Part shown: piece by piece, positions 51,383-59,585 of the stretch
Layout: each line of letters opens with the position of its first letter
How positions within the stretch are numbered: the stretch's first letter is position 1
NCBI GenBank assembly: GCA_964617645.1
Contig: CAZTYE010000002.1
Coordinates: 124,001-188,000 of the forward strand
Direction of reading: 5' to 3'
Length of the DNA stretch: 64,000 bases
Source of the DNA: JADJGC01 sp964617645
GTDB lineage: Bacteria; Zixibacteria; MSB-5A5; CAIYYT01
Translations under genes and position numbers: made by a program
The notes under the pieces: model-generated
What the model was told of the DNA's origin: nothing
The model's database searches: none
Seen by the model: the letters and a program-made list of their open reading frames with translations, nothing else

Positions 51383-52325
51383 CCGCCCGAGTGAACAGCC
51401 CGCACGGAATCAGAATCGCCGGCTCTACCGGACTTCCCGAGACGTAAGCTTTGATCGCTTCGATGGTCTTCCGTCCGATTTCGCGAGGTTGCTGGAGAAC
51501 ATCAGCGTGAATCTTGCCCGATTTGATTGCGGCACGGGCTTCAGGAACGGCATCAAAGCCGACGATAGTGACGCGTCCCGATTTGCCGGCTTTTTCAACG
51601 GCAGCCAGCGCGCCGAGCGCGGAGTCATCGTTGATGCCAAAAAACGCGTTCAAGTCGGGATGAGATTGCAGGATGTCTTCCGCGGTGCGAAACGCCTGAT
51701 CCTTCACGCCGCGTCCGGAGAGTTTGGCGACAATCTGAACGCCGGTAGCGGTCGCGAGTTCTTCCTCGAATCCTTTCACGCGCTGGATCACCGACTCGAC
51801 TTCGGGATGGTCGATAATGGCGACTTTGCCGTGACCACCGAGCGCAGCGAGTACCGCCGTAGCCGCCAAACGCCCGCCGGCGACATTGTCGGACGCGATA
51901 TGCGAGACGACTTTGGCGTTCTCCGCCAGACAAGCGATGTCGGCGGTAAACACCGGAATGCCCGCCTGATTAGCAGTTTGAATGGCCGTCCCGATCGAGC
52001 GCGAGTCGCACGGGCTGACAACAATCGCGTTGACCCGCTGCACGATGAAGTCCTGAAGTTGATCCTTCTGTCTGGCAACGTCGAATTCCCCCGCCGTGAT
52101 TTGGAGTTCGTAGCCGTTGGCCTTCGCGGCCTCAAGCAACCCGGATTCCAAGTCCTGATAGAACGGGTGCGTTCGCGTTAAGAGACTAACACCGATCTTG
52201 AACGTGGTTGAACGCGACTCACCGGACTTCGATGATTTGTTGTCGTTGGCTTTGCCACAACCCAGCGCCGCGACTAACACGGCGCCAAGGAGAGCGGCGG
52301 CCAACAAGGGGATTCTTCTGACCAT
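51372..52325 (-). CDS. Sugar-binding lipoprotein of a ribose-type ABC transporter
   Basis: 317 residues from ATG 52325 (GAGGT 5 bases upstream). The signal sequence ends in a lipobox (LVAALGC), so it is a membrane-anchored lipoprotein. The rest is a periplasmic-binding-protein type I fold (RbsB family): FKIGVSLLTRTHPFYQDLESG, NAIVVSPCDS, SHIASDNVAGGRLAA, FFGINDDSALGAL and TIVGFDAVPEA. It captures the sugar for the adjacent ABC importer. It is the first gene of an operon with ATPase, permease and GH38 mannosidase, so mannose or a mannoside is a reasonable ligand guess, not shown by sequence. Confidence 0.94.
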   Translation of the reverse strand: MVRRIPLLAAALLGAVLVAALGCGKANDNKSSKSGESRSTTFKIGVSLLTRTHPFYQDLESGLLEAAKANGYELQITAGEFDVARQKDQLQDFIVQRVNAIVVSPCDSRSIGTAIQTANQAGIPVFTADIACLAENAKVVSHIASDNVAGGRLAATAVLAALGGHGKVAIIDHPEVESVIQRVKGFEEELATATGVQIVAKLSGRGVKDQAFRTAEDILQSHPDLNAFFGINDDSALGALAAVEKAGKSGRVTIVGFDAVPEARAAIKSGKIHADVLQQPREIGRKTIEAIKAYVSGSPVEPAILIPCGLFTRADAE

Positions 52326-52508
52326 AGATGACCTCGAGTGAGACTCGCGCGCGCGCAATTATCGCGTTGACGGAGTCGATGAACAGCAATCTTGAGGGAA
52401 ATATATCGGAATGGATTGCGATCGCAAAACGGAATAGAAGGCGGCGCCAAATATCTTTTTCGGCCAAGTCAACTTTCCAACGAAGCCGCCAGCGCATCTA
52501 ATCCGCGT

Positions 52509-52898
52509 TCAGTCGGCTACCGCTTGCTCGCCGGCTGCGGTTGGCACGCCGGATCGGTCTTCGCGGGACTTCGTGGTTGGTGCACCGCGAGGCTTACTCT
52601 TGCTCTTCGTTCCAGTTGGTTGATGGCGCGTGCGCCGCCGGGCGCCGTCAATGAGCCGCTCCTTGCGAGCGCGCGGCATGCGTTTGATTTTGTGTTCCAG
52701 CAGGAATGCTTCTTTGAGCGTCGCGACCTCCGTTCGATACACCAGTTCGACCGGACCCCGACCGCGAGTATATCTGGCTCCGGCGCCACGATTGTGGAGC
52801 TCAATGCGCTTGTCGAGATTGGTAGTCTGCCCCGTGTAGAGTGAATTATCGGCACAACGGAGGATGTAGACGGTGAATGGCTTGGGCCATGAGTTCAT
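52509..52898 (-). CDS. GIY-YIG nuclease-superfamily protein
   Basis: 129 residues. The N-terminal 80 residues are a single GIY-YIG domain of the UPF0213/YhbQ type: FTVYILRCADNSLYTGQTTNL (VYI and YTG forming the GIY/YIG pair), the Arg in KRIELHN, GARYTRGRGPVELVY and EAFLLEHKIKRM. The C-terminal 45 residues are a basic, low-complexity tail not typical of the short family members and may bind nucleic acid. These proteins are small DNA or RNA endonucleases of uncertain role. It stands alone, beside a tRNA remnant. Confidence 0.9.
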   Translation of the reverse strand: MNSWPKPFTVYILRCADNSLYTGQTTNLDKRIELHNRGAGARYTRGRGPVELVYRTEVATLKEAFLLEHKIKRMPRARKERLIDGARRRTRHQPTGTKSKSKPRGAPTTKSREDRSGVPTAAGEQAVAD

Positions 52899-53221
52899 GG
52901 GGGCGACACTTCTCGCAGAGTTGGCTGCGATGTTTGAAGTTAGTTACCACGATTTCCATCAGCGAAAGAAAGATCCGTTTTCGCTGGGGACACGCTAAAT
53001 CAGTGCAATGTGGCCGGCAAGGGTGAAAGTGAATCAAGGGATAAGATGGCGGGAGGATTCGAACCTCCGGCGTGCCGGCCGTGGCACGCACGAGCGATCC
53101 GGACCGGATGACAACAAAGACAGCCGATTCGTCTTGGTGATCGTAGCCAGCGCTGTGATCGCTTCCTGTTCTTGCTCCAGAGCGTCGGACGCGACGCTTG
53201 ACGCAGAAACTCCGAGTGCGC
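52899..53221. other. Intergenic region around the tRNA remnant
   Basis: Apart from the tRNA fragment at 53045-53091, this gap has no gene. The frames through it (for example MAGGFEPP-like readings) are artefacts of tRNA sequence. It separates the GIY-YIG gene from the end of the partner-switch operon. Confidence 0.5.
53045..53091 (-). tRNA. Remnant of a tRNA gene (T-arm and 3' acceptor strand)
   Basis: On the minus strand GGAGG-TTCGAAT-CCTCC is a perfect T-arm, followed by CGCCATC as the 3' acceptor strand. Before it, CGTGCC...GGCACG can form a long variable arm of class II (Ser/Leu type). No matching 5' acceptor strand, D-arm or anticodon arm is found within the next 150 bases, and no CCA follows. 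It looks like the 3' half left by a deletion or integration. Confidence 0.45.
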
Positions 53222-54856
53222 TTACTCGGCCGTCGCCGTTAACGGGAACTTGATGCGCATTGTTGTGCCGCGTCCGGGCGCTGAATCGACTTCGGAGATT
53301 GCCTGATGCCCTTCGAGGATCGTTCGGCAGGTGATTAGCCCGAAACCATGTCCGCGCTCTTTGGTGGTGAAGCATTCGCTAAACAGCTTAGCCTTGACTT
53401 CATCGGTCATGCCCGTGCCGTTGTCGCCGACTTCAACGATGACGAAGTCGGCGCTGTGACGCACGCGCACTTCTATCGTTCCGCGACTCGGCTTGGCTTC
53501 CTGGATGGCATCTGCGGCGTTGTTCATGTAGTTGATCAGGACCTGTGTGACTTGGTCGGGATCAATCAAGATGGGGGGAAGGTGGCGGTCGACATCCGCA
53601 GTAATCTCAAGGCGGGCAAACTTTTTCTGAACGCGAATAAAGGGCATGATCTGATCAACAACCGCGGCCAAATCGACCATGACTTTCACGCTCTTCATTT
53701 TGCCGATGTCGACTAATCCTTCCGTATAGCGCCGCATTTTGAAAATATTCTCCGTCAGCCGCTCCAGATTGATCGCCATCGCCGTGTTGTCATTCTTCGT
53801 GAGATCGAGCCGGGCGAGTTGGGCCTGCGCCGATATGATCGCCAGGAAATTGTTGAGTTCGTGAGCGATCTGCGATGCCATCTGCCCTTTGTCCGCCATC
53901 GTCGTGAGGTCGTAAAGACGTTGTTCGCTTTGCCGTTGCTCCGTGACATCGTCAAACGTAATGACGAGGTCGGGTTCCTGATGGGAGTGCTGGGTAATGC
54001 GGGCGAAGCGAACGTTAAAGAAGCGGGCCGGATCGGCGGTGGTCAGCGGCAGCGCGGCCGATGCGGCGTCAAACTCGACGCCAAGGAATCGGTCCATCGC
54101 CGCTTCCCAGCCGGAGAAGACTTCATCTTCGAAAATCTGACCGAGGTTCTGACCGTCGCTCGGAATACCGAGTCCGAAAGTCTGCAGCATGTTCGTTGCG
54201 GCCGCATTCAGTTTCTTGAGATTACGTTGCGGATCGAAGACGAATACCGCCTGATTGACGCTGTTTAGTATGTTCAGGTGCCATTCGTTCATCCAGGTTA
54301 TGTTTTGGAAAAGCAGGACGTTGGCAACCAGCGGCGTGATCGAATTGACCAAAGTTCTCAACAGCGACAAATCGTCGGCCGTGAAGGCCCGACCGGTAAC
54401 CAGCGGCCCGAGTCCGATGAAACCGATGAGTCGGTCGTCGGATACCAGCGGGTGAATCGTCGATATCCGCAGACTGTCGAGGATCTCGCGGAGTTCAGCG
54501 CCGAGTTCTGTCGGCGGAATTGTTCGCCAATCGCCAATATCGTCGGGCGACAACAATCGAGCCACGAGCGCTGGAGCGATGCGAATTTCCTGCGCCAAAT
54601 CGTGTCGCGCAGCCCCGCCGAAGACGTAAACCCGGTAGGTAGTTTGATCGCTCTCCGGGGAGATCACGACGGCGACACCGCTGCTGACGCTGAACTGGCC
54701 GACGAGGCTAATGAGCGCCTCCTGCAGCAGACGGTCGAGCGACGGATCGCGCAAACCCAACTCAAACAATTGCGAAAGCGTATCCAGCGCCAAGAGGCGT
54801 CGGGCGACACTCTTGGTGTCGGAAGCGCCGATGATGCCTTGAGCAGTATTCAGCAC
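53222..54856 (-). CDS. Soluble GAF-PAS sensor histidine kinase
   Basis: 544 residues with no transmembrane segment. A GAF domain (about 25-185), a PAS domain (about 195-315, NSVNQAVFVFDPQRN), a HisKA domain with phospho-His332 in ASQIAHELNNFLAI, and an HATPase domain with LINYMNNAADAIQ, VEVGDNGTGM, FTTKERGHGFGL and GRGTTMRI. No response regulator is encoded next to it. Its start overlaps the STAS-HATPase-STAS gene by 7 bases, and it is the last gene of a five-gene operon. It may phosphorylate a distant regulator or feed into the partner switch; that link is inference. Confidence 0.93.
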   Translation of the reverse strand: MLNTAQGIIGASDTKSVARRLLALDTLSQLFELGLRDPSLDRLLQEALISLVGQFSVSSGVAVVISPESDQTTYRVYVFGGAARHDLAQEIRIAPALVARLLSPDDIGDWRTIPPTELGAELREILDSLRISTIHPLVSDDRLIGFIGLGPLVTGRAFTADDLSLLRTLVNSITPLVANVLLFQNITWMNEWHLNILNSVNQAVFVFDPQRNLKKLNAAATNMLQTFGLGIPSDGQNLGQIFEDEVFSGWEAAMDRFLGVEFDAASAALPLTTADPARFFNVRFARITQHSHQEPDLVITFDDVTEQRQSEQRLYDLTTMADKGQMASQIAHELNNFLAIISAQAQLARLDLTKNDNTAMAINLERLTENIFKMRRYTEGLVDIGKMKSVKVMVDLAAVVDQIMPFIRVQKKFARLEITADVDRHLPPILIDPDQVTQVLINYMNNAADAIQEAKPSRGTIEVRVRHSADFVIVEVGDNGTGMTDEVKAKLFSECFTTKERGHGFGLITCRTILEGHQAISEVDSAPGRGTTMRIKFPLTATAE

Positions 54857-55992
54857 GCGTTTATTCCCGCCGTGGTCCCGAATGTCTTGCAGTATTCGCG
54901 CGCGCGATCCACATCAGCCTTGATCGTCAGATAATCGGTCAGGTCGAGCACATTGAAAACGTGGCGCACACTGCTGGAGACATTGCAGAGGACGATGTCG
55001 CCACTATTCTGGCGAAATTGTGAGACAAAACCGAGGATTGATCCGGCGCCGGCAGATGAGACGCGTTCAACCTGCGCAAGATCGATGATGGCGAACCGAC
55101 GACCGGATTTGGAGGCGAGCTGAAGCGCCGCGATCATTTCGTGCGCATTATCACTGTCCAGTTTAACACCGGCGGTGATTACAGGAATCTCCGCGCTCTT
55201 CACATTCTCGATCGCCGTCATGGTTCTTTCCACGACGCGCAACTGTTTTTCCAGAATCAGTACGTTCAGGTTTCCACCGTCGCGACGATAGCTCATCTGA
55301 TTCGTCATCCGACGAACCATCGTCAGCCCTAATCCGCGCGATCGCCCGCTTTGGACGTACGCTGACGGGTTGTAGTCGTCCGGCAGAACGGTCGGATCGA
55401 AAGCTTCGCCGGGATAGGTAAAGACCATTCGCACGCGGTCGCCATCGCAAGCGGCTTCAAACACCGCGGCGTCGGTATCGCGCAGACCGCCGTGCAAGAG
55501 AATATTGGTTGCGATCTCGTAGAAGACGATTTCCAGTTCACAGCTGTCAACTTCGGAATCGGAGAACGAATCGACGAAGGTTCGAAAGCGGGCCCGCGCC
55601 GAGTCAAGGCTATCATGTTTCGGCCGGAAACTGAGATGGAGATGCCGCGATCCGGCGAGGGTTGTCAACGGCGCGTGGGGAGTTGGCGCAGCCGCCGGAG
55701 TACACTCACCGTGAACGAGGAGATCGTGCAGATCCAACACTCTGAGCACGCGACTGAGCCGGGGGCCAATCGATTCCAATCGCGTTCCCGGAGCAATCCG
55801 CGAGCAGGCATTAACAAGTTGGCACAGGGCCGCGACTTTCGTCGAATCCACTTGCGTCAATGCCGAACAGTCCAGAAGCACGCGCGACTCCGTGTCGGAC
55901 CGATCCCGAATCATCTTAAGAATTCCATCGACGTCGGCTTGATCGAAGGTCGATTCGAGGCGGACCACGAAGCCATTTCGTTCACCTGGCAT
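54850..55992 (-). CDS. Single-chain STAS-HATPase-STAS partner-switching protein
   Basis: 380 residues from ATG 55992, 6 bases after AAGGAG. Residues 1-100 form a STAS (anti-anti-sigma) domain with LLDCSALTQVDSTKVAAL; the DST position corresponds to the phosphorylated Ser of SpoIIAA. Residues about 120-245 form an RsbW-type HATPase_c_2 domain: LEIVFYEIATNILLHGG (N box) and GRSRGLGLTMVRRM (G box). Residues about 260-375 form a second STAS domain with IDLAQVERVSSAGAGSIL. Anti-sigma kinase and its antagonists are normally separate proteins. It overlaps the upstream SpoIIE phosphatase gene by 11 bases; that enzyme would dephosphorylate the STAS serines. Confidence 0.92.
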   Translation of the reverse strand: MPGERNGFVVRLESTFDQADVDGILKMIRDRSDTESRVLLDCSALTQVDSTKVAALCQLVNACSRIAPGTRLESIGPRLSRVLRVLDLHDLLVHGECTPAAAPTPHAPLTTLAGSRHLHLSFRPKHDSLDSARARFRTFVDSFSDSEVDSCELEIVFYEIATNILLHGGLRDTDAAVFEAACDGDRVRMVFTYPGEAFDPTVLPDDYNPSAYVQSGRSRGLGLTMVRRMTNQMSYRRDGGNLNVLILEKQLRVVERTMTAIENVKSAEIPVITAGVKLDSDNAHEMIAALQLASKSGRRFAIIDLAQVERVSSAGAGSILGFVSQFRQNSGDIVLCNVSSSVRHVFNVLDLTDYLTIKADVDRAREYCKTFGTTAGINAC

Positions 55993-57583
55993 ATAGTTCT
56001 CCTTCAAGCTTTCCGTTGGCTACTGAATCCGCGACCGACGGCAGACATTTCATCACCAGCAACGTTTGATCGTCATATTGAGCGACGGTTCCGACGAACT
56101 CATTGAGAGCGTTCAAGATGCCGCTGACCATGCGCTCCGGTGTCTGGCGTCCGAGCGCCTGCACACGTTCGGTCAGCCGCTCCAGAGTATATTCCTCGCT
56201 GGCCGCATTGAGTGCTTCGTTAATTCCGTCGGTGTACTGAATAAGCGCATCACCGACAACTAACTTGATTTGCGATTCCTCAAGACGGGTCCGAAACTGC
56301 GCGTCGGGAACCATGCCAAGCGGGAATCCGCGAGTCTTCAAACTCTCGCAAGTTCCGCTGCCGGTGCGGAAGACCAAAAGCGGATTGTGACCGGCCGACG
56401 CGAAACGGAACTGACAAGTGGCGCCGTCGAAGATTCCAAAGAACATCGTCACAAACATCCCCTGCGTGGTATTGGCGAGCAGTTCCTGATTGATGCGCGC
56501 CAGGAGCTCCACGGGATCGGCGATTGTGGGCGACAGTTGCCGGAACAAATCGCGCGTCAACAGCATCAACATCATGCCGGGTAGCGACTTTCCCGAAACG
56601 TCGGCCACGACAAATCCGACTCGGCCGTCGTCGTAGAGTATGAAATCGTAGTAGTCGCCGCCGACTTCCTTTGCGCTCTTGTAGGCGCCGGCAAACTCAA
56701 ACCAGCGACCCTGGGGATAGGACTGCGGCAGAATCCGCGCCTGAATCTGGCGGGCAATCTCCAGTTCACGAGCGATTCGCTCGCTTTCAATCATCTCCTT
56801 TTGTGCCCGGTTGAGCGTACCGCCCATCACGTGCAGGGTCTGCGCGAGATATCCGAATTCATTGCGCGACTTGATCGGTATGTCGATGTGAATATCGCCC
56901 GGCTCGACCGCGCGCAGAGCGCGCGTGATCGTCGTTAACGGTTTTAGCTTTCGGTGAAGCAGCAAGACAGTCAGAGGAATGCCGATGAGGATCATGGCCA
57001 GCGTGATCTTCGAGACCGTGGTAATCGCCGCTCGCTGCGCCTCGGCGATCGCGTCCGCCGACGCCGCGACGGCCAGCGTGCCAAGGGTGATTTGTTGTTC
57101 GTTGATCGGGACTACGATGATGACCGTATCTTCGGTCAGGTAACATGATTCGCCCTCGCGCAGCAACTCGGCAAAACCGGTTGACGGCAATCCCTGCATT
57201 CTCGCTCCGGAAGTAACGCGCTGGATATCGGTGTGTGCCAAAAACTCGCCGTTCTTATCGGTGACGGCCGCCCAGTAAACCTCGTCGTTACTCTGTGTGA
57301 GTTTGCGGCAAATATTGCTGAGCAGCAGCGCGTCGGGACCGCTCTCCGAGATGATCAGCTTGCCGGCGGAACTGGAGAAGGATCGAGCTTCCGCCAGCAG
57401 CTTGCCGACGAAGGCCTGCATCGACGACTGTGCGTACTGGTTGGACATCACATACCCCGTGATCACCATGACTACCAACATTAGCACACCGATGTAGGCG
57501 CCGAACTCAAAGCGGATCGAACGGCGAAACGACGATTCGCTCGGCCAGATGTCCGTTATCTTCGAAGTGTTCTTACTGACCAT
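55982..57583 (-). CDS. Membrane HAMP-SpoIIE (PP2C) serine phosphatase
   Basis: 533 residues; GGAG lies 7 bases before ATG 57583. Two transmembrane helices (about 28-47 and 190-215) enclose a periplasmic sensor region of about 140 residues. A HAMP domain follows (RALRAVEPGDIHIDIP), then a coiled linker (ELEIARQIQARILPQSYP) and a PP2C/SpoIIE domain with metal-binding acidic motifs EVGGDYYDF, FVVADVSGKSLPG and YTDGINEALN. It removes phosphate from STAS-domain serines in partner-switching pathways, as RsbU does. Placed just before the STAS-HATPase-STAS gene, it is the probable signal input. Confidence 0.95.
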   Translation of the reverse strand: MVSKNTSKITDIWPSESSFRRSIRFEFGAYIGVLMLVVMVITGYVMSNQYAQSSMQAFVGKLLAEARSFSSSAGKLIISESGPDALLLSNICRKLTQSNDEVYWAAVTDKNGEFLAHTDIQRVTSGARMQGLPSTGFAELLREGESCYLTEDTVIIVVPINEQQITLGTLAVAASADAIAEAQRAAITTVSKITLAMILIGIPLTVLLLHRKLKPLTTITRALRAVEPGDIHIDIPIKSRNEFGYLAQTLHVMGGTLNRAQKEMIESERIARELEIARQIQARILPQSYPQGRWFEFAGAYKSAKEVGGDYYDFILYDDGRVGFVVADVSGKSLPGMMLMLLTRDLFRQLSPTIADPVELLARINQELLANTTQGMFVTMFFGIFDGATCQFRFASAGHNPLLVFRTGSGTCESLKTRGFPLGMVPDAQFRTRLEESQIKLVVGDALIQYTDGINEALNAASEEYTLERLTERVQALGRQTPERMVSGILNALNEFVGTVAQYDDQTLLVMKCLPSVADSVANGKLEGELYAR

Positions 57584-59585
57584 AGCTCAACTCCTGCATG
57601 CGCACGATCTCGGCCTCGGCCCGACGGATATAGCCGCTGATCTCGGCGTTCTCCGGCGCGAAGCGGAGCGCTTTCCGCCAGATCGCCGCCGCTTCTTCAA
57701 GCCGGCCCTTGCCGTACAAATCCACGCCGACGAACTTGTAGGCGCGAATAAGATGGTCGCGAACGGTCAGATAATTGGGGACGAGAAGCTCCGCCCGTTC
57801 CCAATGTTGGACCGCGCGATCGAGTTCACCTTTCTCAAAGCTAATCTTGCCGGCTTCGTACTCTTGCGCGGCCTCGCGCACTGAGCCTTCATTCGGTTGG
57901 GGCGAGACGATCTTTGCCGGCACTGGCGGCGCGGTTTCAGCAGCTTCGACCGGTCGTCGAAGCAGTTTTCTCATGCTTGCGCACCACTGATGATCCGGGT
58001 ATCGCGCCGCAGCCGAATCGAGCGCCTGTTGAGCGCGAGCGAGATTGCCGACGGCCTGTTCCCGAATTGTCCGATCGCGCCAAAAGGCGAATTCGATCCG
58101 CTGCACGGCGTTGGCAACACGGGCGTCGCCACCGGCAACCGCCGCCAACCCGCGAACTTCGGCCATCGCGCCGCCGGGATTCTCGTGCAGCAGCAACGAG
58201 TCGGCACGATCCAGTTTCTCTTCAATGCTCTGCGCCCGCAATGCCGCCGTTGACAATGCGGAATCCGCCAACTGCGCGAATTCTTGTGCCAGTGAATCAT
58301 CCGGCTTCAATTCCAGCGCTTGCGTGGCAGCGTATTTCGCTCCGATATAATCCGAGCTTTCGAGGCTCGATCGCGCCAGATCGAGAGACTGCCGGAAAGT
58401 AGACTCAAGTTGTTGCGCGTCGTAACGACGTCGCGATTCAGTCAATAGCTGCTGAATGGTCACCGTATCAAGCTCGCTCGAACGCGCCAGGAACAAGGCG
58501 CGGTCGAACGCTGCGGTCGCCTGCGCGAACTGACCGGAGTCCGCAGCGGACTGTCCGGCGCGCATCAAGTCGTCGATCATCTTGCCGTTATTCGTCGCGA
58601 CGAAATTATTCATGCGGTCACGGAATTGATTCTCGCGGGTCTGCTCGCGGTTGTCGCGTCGCCGCCCCAGCGATGTGCCGAAGTTCATCGTGATGTCGAA
58701 GGTGTGCACCAAACCCAGATCGCGCTCGACAAGCGCATAATTGAAGCGCAGGAAGCGGGCGGATATTCCGCCGCCAAAACTCATTTGCCCGTCGTTCACA
58801 CCGCTGCGCAGCGTCAGGAGGCCGCCAATATCGGCTTCGATGCCGCCGGCGATTTCGTCGGCGCCGGATTGCGAACGCGCCGCGCGGCCATAAAGCGACA
58901 ACGACAAGTCCAACGCCGAGATGGGGACGAGGGTAGCGCCGATGCCGAACTCTCCGGTTGCTTCATAGCTCTCCGTTTCCGTGGCGAGTCGCATCGAGGG
59001 TGCAATCAGATTGTGCCCGACGATTGTCGCGGACATTTCCGGAAGCCAGGCGGCGTCAGTGTAAATTCTTCGGCTTAGCGCGAGATTGAGCCCCGGTGAG
59101 GACGTGCTTCGATACGAGTCGATGGAATGGTGCTCGATTGTGAGCGCGAAGCCGAGATCGTATCGACCAATCTGACGAGCATAGCCAAGGTTGATCGCGA
59201 AGCGCGAATCATCGAAAGCTCCGAGCGGCATGTTGGCATTGTCGCGCCGTTCAATATCGGTGACCGCGAGGCGGGCGACGCCAATGCCGATAGTCCCGAA
59301 GTCGAGCGTTGGGATTGCCAGGCCGAAGTGCTGGTAAGAAACGCCGTCCGCGAGGAGACGAGAATGAAATCCGGAGACTCCGAAATACTCGGCTCGCGCC
59401 AAGGCCGCCGCGTTCCAATGCGCGGCGACTGTCGGTTCGGCATCAACGATTGAGGCGGTGCCGAGAGCCAGCTCGCGAGCGCCGAAGCCAAAGCGGAATG
59501 GCGAGGCTGACCCGGCATCCTCACCGGCCAGCAAGGCCGGAGGGATCAAAGCCAAGACGAACAGCAAAGCCGCAATTCGTGTCAT
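57573..59585 (-). CDS. PorV/PorQ-like outer-membrane barrel fused to TPR repeats
   Basis: 670 residues with a signal peptide (LLFVLALIPPALLAGEDAG). Residues 25-320 resemble the PorV/PorQ (UPF0164) beta barrel: FGFGARELALGTASIVDAEPT, HWNAAALA, GLAIPTLDFGTIGIGVAR, and an amphipathic-strand pattern to GTSLGRRRDN. PorV is a component of type IX secretion that shuttles cargo. The C-terminal half (350-670) is alpha-helical with tetratricopeptide-like repeats (AATAAFDRALFLARSS, AVQHWERAELLVPNYL, EEAAAIWRKALRFAPENA). The barrel-TPR fusion would link outer membrane to periplasm. It overlaps both neighbours (4 and 11 bases). Confidence 0.85.
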   Translation of the reverse strand: MTRIAALLFVLALIPPALLAGEDAGSASPFRFGFGARELALGTASIVDAEPTVAAHWNAAALARAEYFGVSGFHSRLLADGVSYQHFGLAIPTLDFGTIGIGVARLAVTDIERRDNANMPLGAFDDSRFAINLGYARQIGRYDLGFALTIEHHSIDSYRSTSSPGLNLALSRRIYTDAAWLPEMSATIVGHNLIAPSMRLATETESYEATGEFGIGATLVPISALDLSLSLYGRAARSQSGADEIAGGIEADIGGLLTLRSGVNDGQMSFGGGISARFLRFNYALVERDLGLVHTFDITMNFGTSLGRRRDNREQTRENQFRDRMNNFVATNNGKMIDDLMRAGQSAADSGQFAQATAAFDRALFLARSSELDTVTIQQLLTESRRRYDAQQLESTFRQSLDLARSSLESSDYIGAKYAATQALELKPDDSLAQEFAQLADSALSTAALRAQSIEEKLDRADSLLLHENPGGAMAEVRGLAAVAGGDARVANAVQRIEFAFWRDRTIREQAVGNLARAQQALDSAAARYPDHQWCASMRKLLRRPVEAAETAPPVPAKIVSPQPNEGSVREAAQEYEAGKISFEKGELDRAVQHWERAELLVPNYLTVRDHLIRAYKFVGVDLYGKGRLEEAAAIWRKALRFAPENAEISGYIRRAEAEIVRMQELSYGQ

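Noticed and set aside
53008..53253. 81-codon plus-strand frame over the tRNA remnant
   Set aside because: Its WREDSNLRR-like translation is the familiar artefact of reading through tRNA sequence.
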